A stretch of 64,000 nt of DNA from Acidovorax kalamii. Its GTDB lineage: Bacteria; Pseudomonadota; Gammaproteobacteria; Burkholderiales; Burkholderiaceae_C. The notes beneath the pieces are model-generated. The model saw only the letters and a list, made by a program, of their open reading frames with translations. It had not been told where the DNA came from and did no database searches. A program made the translations under genes and the position numbers. The stretch's first letter is position 1, and each line of letters opens with the position of its first letter. The stretch is from NCBI RefSeq assembly GCF_002245625.1, contig NZ_NOIG01000012.1:62001-126000 (forward strand), written 5' to 3'. Below, piece by piece: positions 59,347-64,000 of the stretch.

Positions 59347-59395
59347 CCCCCGAGTCTTCGCGCGCCCCGCGGCCCTGCCCGCACCAGGGTCAATC
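59345..59395 (+). repeat. Possible degenerate copy of the GC-rich stop-proximal repeat
   Basis: CCCCCGAGTCTTCGCGCGCC directly behind the stop of the GGDEF-EAL gene resembles the opening of copies A-E. The CCCCC/GGGGG stem and later segments are missing, so this is a tentative remnant. Confidence 0.35.
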
Positions 59396-59449
59396 AAGTT
59401 CTTGCCCCCGCTGGCCGATATCTCCTTGTGGCAACCGCGGAGGTGTCCC

Positions 59450-60544
59450 ATGAAGATCGAATCATCCGCCCTGCAGATGCAGGCCCAGCACGCCGCGACA
59501 CGCGTGCACACCCAAAGCAGCCGCTTTGAAGCATGGGTGGGCGACCGCCGCCCCGCCAACGCATCCAACACCGCCCGAGCGGCCCCGGCGGTCCAGATCT
59601 CCAGCGCCGCCCGCCTGGCCCAGGCTGCGCAGGCCCGCCAGGCCACCCAGATGGCCACCACCACGGCCACCGAGGCCACCACCGCCCCCAGTGAAACCGA
59701 CGCCGATGAAGGCCTCACACCCCAGCTCGCCCTGATGCGCGACCTCATCGCACTCATGACCGGCGTGCGGGTGCGCGTCTATACCGGACAGGGCTCCTCG
59801 GCCGAAGCGCCCACCCCGCCCCAGCGCCCCGCGCAAGCCCAGGCAGACTCCGCCCCCGGGCGCCAACGCGCCGGATTTGGCCTGGTCTATGAACAGCGCG
59901 AGGTCATCGAAGAAACCGAACGCACCCAGTTCAGCGCCCAGGGCGTGGTGCGCACCGCCGACGGGCGCGAGATCCGATTCACCCTGCAGCTCGATATGCA
60001 GCGCAGCTACCGCCAGGAATCCTCGTTCAGCCTGCGCCTGGGCGACGCCACCGCCATCGATCCCCTGGTGATCAACTTCGACGGCACCGCCGCCCAGCTG
60101 CAAGACCAACGTTTTTCTTTCGACCTGAACGGCGACGGCGAAGCCGAAAACGTGCCCCTGCTGGCAGGCAACCGGGGCTATCTGGCGCTGGACACCAACC
60201 AGAACGCGCTCATCGACAACGGCCTGGAACTCTTCGGCCCCGGCACCGGCAATGGCTTTGCCGAGCTGGCCCGGCACGACACCGACGGCAACGGCTGGAT
60301 CGACGAAGCCGACCCTGTCTACCAACAACTGCGCGTGTGGACCCCGAGTGCCGACGGCACCGGCCGCCTGCAAACCCTGGCCGAACTCGGCGTGGGCGCC
60401 GTGCAGACCGCCGCATCGGCCACCACCCCGTTTGCCCTGCGCACCGCTGACAACACCTCCCTGGGCGCCGTGCGCTCCACGAGCGTGTACCTGCGCGAGG
60501 ACGGAGGGGTGGGGACGGTGCAGCAGATTGACTTGAGTGTGTAA
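59450..60544 (+). CDS. EF-hand-like calcium-binding protein without signal peptide
   Basis: A 364-residue protein. The N-terminal half is low-complexity (Ala/Thr/Gln-rich) with no clear family. The C-terminal part has three Asp/Asn-rich calcium-loop motifs: DLNGDGEAE, DTNQNALIDNGLELFG and DTDGNGWIDEADPVYQQLRVW. This resembles the VCBS/RTX-associated module of many secreted bacterial proteins. No N-terminal signal peptide is seen, so it is cytoplasmic or exported by a non-Sec route. The ATG at 59450 has a GGAGG about 9 nt upstream. It is convergent with cutA. Confidence 0.75.
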   Translation: MKIESSALQMQAQHAATRVHTQSSRFEAWVGDRRPANASNTARAAPAVQISSAARLAQAAQARQATQMATTTATEATTAPSETDADEGLTPQLALMRDLIALMTGVRVRVYTGQGSSAEAPTPPQRPAQAQADSAPGRQRAGFGLVYEQREVIEETERTQFSAQGVVRTADGREIRFTLQLDMQRSYRQESSFSLRLGDATAIDPLVINFDGTAAQLQDQRFSFDLNGDGEAENVPLLAGNRGYLALDTNQNALIDNGLELFGPGTGNGFAELARHDTDGNGWIDEADPVYQQLRVWTPSADGTGRLQTLAELGVGAVQTAASATTPFALRTADNTSLGAVRSTSVYLREDGGVGTVQQIDLSV

Positions 60545-60553
60545 ATCAGCCAA

Positions 60554-60582
60554 GGGGTTGGCGGGCGCACGCCCCCAACCCC
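60554..60582. terminator. Hairpin between convergent genes
   Basis: GGGGTTGG (60554-60561) pairs with CCAACCCC (60575-60582). It lies between the EF-hand gene and convergent cutA, with no T tract. It may serve both directions. Confidence 0.5.
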
Positions 60583-60616
60583 GGGCCCGAACAACTGGGC
60601 GATGCCCAACCCGCCG

Positions 60617-60964
60617 TCAGGCCGACACCACGGGGTGGGCCACTTGCGCGTCCACCCAGTCGGCATACTCCGCCGAACCCTGCAGCGTCTGCACCACCAG
60701 CTGCGGAAGCACGTAAGGATGGTGCGCTCGCACGAGAGCCAGCAAGGGATGAAGGGCCCGGGGTGCGGTTTTGCACACCAACCGAAACTCGCGGTCCTCC
60801 TGCTGCGCGCCCTGCCAGCGGAAATAGGCTGTGATCGGCTCCACCTGCACACAGGCAGCCAGCCGGGCCTGCAGAACCTGCTGCACCAACTGCCGCGCCT
60901 CGGCCTCGCTGGCCACGGTGGTGGTGAGAACTGTGATATCGCAAAGTGCAGTCGGCTCGGTCAT
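60617..60964 (-). CDS. cutA: Divalent cation tolerance protein CutA
   Basis: A 115-residue trimeric PII-like fold protein of the CutA1 family. It has VLTTTVASEAEARQLVQQVLQARLAACVQVEPITAYFRWQG at the front and HPYVLPQLVV near the end, both diagnostic. The link to copper or divalent cation tolerance comes from E. coli and is not mechanistically settled. The ATG at 60964 fits the family length. The next gene upstream is more than 700 bp away, in a region of lower GC. Confidence 0.93.
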   Translation of the reverse strand: MTEPTALCDITVLTTTVASEAEARQLVQQVLQARLAACVQVEPITAYFRWQGAQQEDREFRLVCKTAPRALHPLLALVRAHHPYVLPQLVVQTLQGSAEYADWVDAQVAHPVVSA

Positions 60965-61692
60965 GCGCGTCTCCCAAAGGCGTTGGGCGGTGCAGTCTGC
61001 CATGGCGGCAGGGGCAATGCCAGCGCCGAAACCAACCACACCGAAAGCATGAAAAGACAGCTCCGTTTGTCGCAACAATCGACAGAATTTGGCGCGACGG
61101 TGCGCGGAACCATGAGTTTTCTGCCTGCTCAGATACCGGGCAGATGTCTGAAGTTGGATGACCTCACTGATAAAAACCTTTTTGAATCAACAATTTACAT
61201 AACAACCCGGTGTTTGCGCGCCTGTCACCCAAAACAAACGCTCCGGCTGTCGGTATGCGCTGAGTGTTGTACTGCCGAATTCGAGAAATCAACGACTTGG
61301 AACAACACGGGGGGCCTACCTTTGTACTTTTTATTCCTTCAGTGCTGTACTTTCCCGGGCGTTTCTCACTGAGTCTTGTATTTTTTTCCAGCCGGGCTGC
61401 TTGGCGCGCCATCAGCTCAGGATCTTTCTACTCAGGGCCGCACTTAAACGCTTGACGCAAAGAACAGCGTTTTGGCCAAGCGGCGCCCACAGGCTTGTTC
61501 CAGTCAGTCGCAGCCGACGTTATGAACGGTCAGCATGATCGCTACCGGCCTTCACAGGGTAGTTGCAGTTTGACGGCTGGCCATCAACCCGTCGTGCTCA
61601 CAGTTGAAACACAGGGGCCGGTATGTGACCCGTGATTGCGCAAGGGGCTATCGACTCTGTGCATACGCGTGGAGCGCGTTCTTCACTTCATC
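60965..61692. other. 728-bp gene-poor, AT-richer region
   Basis: No recognisable gene, RNA or repeat was seen between cutA and the AraC-type gene. By hand count 61141-61440 has 147 G/C in 300 bases, well below the flanking sequence. The cutA promoter should be at the left end. Short open frames here (for example 82 codons at 61164-61412 on the minus strand) show no family features. It may be a junction of acquired DNA. Confidence 0.6.
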
Positions 61693-62601
61693 TCAACGGT
61701 TTGCTGGTTGCCCGGACCGCGCGTACTGCCTGGGCGACTGCCCCACATGCCGACTGAAGGCCGTACTGAACGTACTGGTGGACGCATAACCGACCCGCTC
61801 GGCAACCTGGGCGATGCCCAGACCCTTGCGACGCAAGAGGTCCCGTGCAATCTCCATGCGCCAGGCAAGCAAGTACTCCATGGGAGCCACGCCGACTATT
61901 CGGGTGAACCGATCAAAGAACGCTGAGCGAGACAGCGCAGCCAAGGGTGCAAGCTGCGCCACGGTCCAGGTGTGATCGATCCGGGCATGCATCTGCTTCA
62001 GGGCCGGCGCCAACCGCTCGTCACCCAGGCCCCGCAGCATGCCCGAGGGCGCATTGCGCGAGGTTGTCGAACGCATGGCTTCGATCAGCATCATCTCGAC
62101 CAGCCGCGACAGCATGAACTCATGCCCGGGACTCTGCTCGGTGTACTCTTCGCCAACCATCTGAACCAGTTGAGCCAGACGCATGGAACCCTGGACATGG
62201 ACAAGCTCCGGCAGCAGAGACACCAAGAGTTTGGGGTCAGCAGCGTCGAACAGGAATGCCCCACCCAGTGAACGCATGTCCGCTTCCCCGGTCCTGTCGC
62301 CATACCGAACCTCGCCCTGTTTCCCGACTGCATTCGGGTCGAGGTGAACAGGGGCCGCTGGGCTTAGGCTGGAGATCGTGAATGCGGGGGTCGTCGGCAG
62401 AAGGACGAAGTCCCCAGCGCAAAGGGTGACCGCCTCGTGCCCATCCACGGCAAGCATGCAGCTGCCCGCCAGCATGATGCAGAAGCTGGACTGACCGTAA
62501 GCAGCAAATCGGACGGCCCAGTCCCCCTTGCCACTGATGGGGTTGGCAAATACGGCGCGCGGCTGCAACAGCTTCACGACTTCAGTCAGCGGATCACTCA
62601 T
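61693..62601 (-). CDS. AraC family transcriptional regulator with cupin-type N-terminus
   Basis: A 302-residue regulator. The N-terminal half is a cupin-like sensing domain (cupin_6 type; RFAAYGQSSFCIMLAGSCMLAVDGHE). The C-terminal 100 residues are two AraC helix-turn-helix units (WTVAQLAPLAALSRSAFFDRFTRIVGVAPMEYLLAWRMEIARDLL, then IAQVAERVGYASTSTFSTAFSRHVGQSPRQY). Such regulators often control a neighbouring oxidoreductase. Here two short-chain dehydrogenase genes lie upstream on the same strand. The ATG at 62601 was chosen over a longer in-frame start. Confidence 0.92.
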   Translation of the reverse strand: MSDPLTEVVKLLQPRAVFANPISGKGDWAVRFAAYGQSSFCIMLAGSCMLAVDGHEAVTLCAGDFVLLPTTPAFTISSLSPAAPVHLDPNAVGKQGEVRYGDRTGEADMRSLGGAFLFDAADPKLLVSLLPELVHVQGSMRLAQLVQMVGEEYTEQSPGHEFMLSRLVEMMLIEAMRSTTSRNAPSGMLRGLGDERLAPALKQMHARIDHTWTVAQLAPLAALSRSAFFDRFTRIVGVAPMEYLLAWRMEIARDLLRRKGLGIAQVAERVGYASTSTFSTAFSRHVGQSPRQYARSGQPANR

Positions 62602-62763
62602 CGGCGAAATGGATGTTTGCCAAACACCTGGCAATTCTGATGCATAGGGAGTCCGGCAAGCCAATTCACGATTCGTTGTCCTGGCTGGAACTCGATGCCA
62701 GGCAAAGCAGCCCGCACCGGCGCATGGCCGGCCAGGGCACGCAATTGGCGAAGGACTCGCGGG

Positions 62764-63513
62764 TCAATGCCGTTTTGCGTTGGCGAGCGCCACGGCATCC
62801 GCACCAGCGGCGAAATGCAGGCGGTCCGTCGTATCGTTGGCGGCTTGCCAGACTACTTCGGCAACGTCGGTCTCGGAGGTCACCGGCCCGGGATTGGCAA
62901 ATGCCGCAAAGATGGGTTCAGCGAACGGCTTGTAGGCATCAGGAATCAGGCCCTGCATGCGCTGCCCTCCGTTCTCGGTGAAGCGGGTGCCGGGACCGTA
63001 GCCGGGCTCGACCAGCTTGATGCGGATGTCGAAGGCCCCCAACTCATGAGCCACTGAACCGGAGAGGCCTTCGATGGCTGTTTTGCTGGCGGTGTAGATG
63101 CCCGCCAGTGGGAAGGATGCGAGCGTGGTGCTTGAAGTCACGTTGACGATCACGCCCGCCTTACGTTCGCGAAACTGCGGTATGACGGCCTGCATCATGG
63201 ACATGACACCAAAGGTATTCGTGTCGAACACTTCACGGGCAATCGCCAGCGAAGTGGCCTCGAACGCGCCGACGACGCCGATCCCGGCGTTGTTGACGAG
63301 TACGTCGATGGGGCCGGCAGCGTGGAGGGCCGAGACGATGCTGTCTTGGCTGGTCACATCCAGCGGGATCACGCGCATGCGCTCCGATTGGGGCAGCAGA
63401 TTCACGTTCGGTCTGCGCATGGTGGCGATGACGTTCCAGCCCATGGCATGGAAGTGACGAGCGGTGGCCAGGCCATAGCCAGAGGAACAGCCTGTGATGA
63501 GTACGGTCTTCAT
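62764..63513 (-). CDS. Short-chain dehydrogenase/reductase
   Basis: A 249-residue classical-type SDR. It has the nucleotide motif TGCSSGYG (residues 7-14), LDVTSQDS, the NNAGIG segment, the catalytic Ser in NVTSSTTLASFP and YTASK (Tyr and Lys). A basic residue at MRRPN suggests NADP(H) preference. The substrate is unknown. The ATG at 63513 begins MKTVLITG. The AraC-type gene follows after 162 bp on the same strand. No promoter could be fixed in the upstream gap. Confidence 0.92.
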   Translation of the reverse strand: MKTVLITGCSSGYGLATARHFHAMGWNVIATMRRPNVNLLPQSERMRVIPLDVTSQDSIVSALHAAGPIDVLVNNAGIGVVGAFEATSLAIAREVFDTNTFGVMSMMQAVIPQFRERKAGVIVNVTSSTTLASFPLAGIYTASKTAIEGLSGSVAHELGAFDIRIKLVEPGYGPGTRFTENGGQRMQGLIPDAYKPFAEPIFAAFANPGPVTSETDVAEVVWQAANDTTDRLHFAAGADAVALANAKRH

Positions 63514-63782
63514 GATGAGTCCAGGTGGTGAGTTGCGGTGACGTAACGATAGACCGCAAGCGCAGGACCATCTACACAAGATAGTCCGACTTTGTTTTGC
63601 CATCGTCCATTTCTCCCTGATTCGGTTTTTGTGCACGCGCCCCAAGGAGGTGGTTCGCGCAGTCGTAGGCCCGCGGCGGTAACGGCCCTGCTTGCGCTGT
63701 TCAGCCAATGCGTTGCCTTGACCAACTAACTTTGACGCCGTCTGCGCCCGAATGCCTGGCTCCGGACCCAGCCCTTGAAAAG
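63514..63782. other. Upstream region of the SDR gene
   Basis: About 270 bp between two minus-strand SDR genes. It should hold the promoter of the 62764-63513 gene, but no convincing -35/-10 pair was seen. A weak ATCT-TGTGT-AGAT inverted repeat (minus strand, about 63570-63582) may be a regulator site. Open frames running into the SDR frame show no family features. Confidence 0.4.
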
Positions 63783-63816
63783 AAAAAAGGCCCACGAGTG
63801 CCGTAACTTGTGGGCC
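63783..63816 (-). terminator. Rho-independent terminator of the right-edge SDR gene
   Basis: GGCCCAC (63789-63795) and GTGGGCC (63810-63816) form a perfect 7-bp stem. On the minus strand it is followed by six T residues (A at 63783-63788). It lies 24 bp past the stop at 63841, so it ends the gene entering from the right edge. Confidence 0.8.
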
Positions 63817-63840
63817 TATCTGTCACACCTCTTCAGGGCT

Positions 63841-64000
63841 TTACACGGTGGGAACCGTCCCACCATCGATCACATGCTCTGAGCCCGACACCGATGCTGC
63901 GCGAGGAGACACCAAGAAGGTGATGAGGTCGGCAACTTCCTGTGGCGTAGCGGGCCGCCCGACCGGGATTCCACCGAGCCAGTCCATGACCATCTTCTTC
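63841..64000 (-). CDS. Short-chain dehydrogenase/reductase, C-terminal part (cut by window end)
   Basis: Reading the minus strand from the window edge gives about 52 codons ending at TAA (63841-63843). They include [23 protein letters not shown] and [15 protein letters not shown]. This is the typical C-terminus of a classical SDR: GRxAxPxEVA, then the late GxxxxxDGG segment. The catalytic and nucleotide-binding parts lie outside the window. It is on the same strand as the SDR at 62764-63513 but is separated from it by a terminator, so the two are probably not one transcript. Confidence 0.85.
   Translation of the reverse strand, partial: KKMVMDWLGGIPVGRPATPQEVADLITFLVSPRAASVSGSEHVIDGGTVPTV

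Noticed and set aside
61164..61412. 82-codon minus-strand frame in the AT-richer gap
   Set aside because: No ribosome binding site, no recognisable family and no supporting context. Kept only as a note.
61078..61692. Search for tRNA, attachment site or transposase remnant in the gene-poor gap
   Set aside because: No cloverleaf, no direct repeats and no transposase-like frame could be seen by eye.
62598..62804. 68-codon minus-strand frame between the AraC and SDR genes
   Set aside because: Overlaps the 3' end of the SDR gene in another frame and has no recognised motif; could be a gene remnant but cannot be supported.

Overview
The window is GC-rich chromosomal DNA, almost fully coding, from a betaproteobacterium of the order Burkholderiales, most likely family Comamonadaceae and Acidovorax-like. 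This placement rests on gene content, protein character, neighbourhoods such as rhodanese-grxC-secB-gpsA and rsmD-M16-M16-ftsY, and two dispersed repeat families of a kind I associate with that family. It is inference; no database was searched. I saw no rRNA, tRNA, CRISPR array, insertion sequence or prophage gene.

Layout. Positions 1-6.3 kb: a SulP anion transporter, a BamE-like lipoprotein, a small DUF3460 protein, scpA, nadB, queE and queD. 6.4-10 kb: panD followed by a tight bioA-bioD-bioF run. 10-18 kb: a periplasmic alpha-carbonic anhydrase, a CHMI-like tautomerase, a fused pabB-pabC type protein, nadC-nadA, panB-panC and a hydrolase. 18.2-27.8 kb: a cluster of two transglutaminase-like proteins (one with DUF2126), a circularly permuted ATP-grasp fused to alpha-E, a separate alpha-E protein and a zinc metallopeptidase. 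This is the best candidate for a poorly described system, probably a peptide-ligating or protein-tagging pathway. 28-32.2 kb: small envelope or stress proteins (BON, DUF883-like, DUF1328) and a two-component system with an extra receiver protein. 32.3-41.8 kb: a ThiF/MoeB-type E1-like enzyme, an S41 protease, gpmA, rhodanese-grxC-secB-gpsA, a FeeM-like N-acyl amino acid synthase, lysA divergent from lysR, and coaD.

42-51.6 kb is more accessory. It holds two paralogous LuxR-type regulators, a leucine-rich-repeat protein with an IPTL-CTERM sorting tail, a DUF3667 membrane protein, a metallopeptidase-TPM fusion and several secreted or lipoprotein genes. Near-identical 18-bp palindromes lie at the regulator genes and upstream of DUF3667. 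51.6-61 kb: rsmD, a pair of M16 peptidases, ftsY, a GGDEF-EAL protein, an EF-hand-like protein and cutA. From about 61 kb composition drops: a 728-bp AT-richer gap with no recognisable gene is followed by an AraC regulator and two short-chain dehydrogenases, the last cut by the window end. This looks like a more recently acquired segment.

Functional themes. Cofactor supply is strongly represented: NAD (nadB, nadA, nadC), pantothenate and CoA (panB, panC, panD, coaD), biotin (bioA, bioD, bioF), folate (pabB fusion) and queuosine (queE, queD). Two repeat families shape gene borders. One is an AT-rich element of about 55 bp that in places supplies stop codons, a start codon or coding sequence. 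The other is a GC-rich element of about 100-130 bp that begins within about 20 nt of a stop codon in every clear copy.
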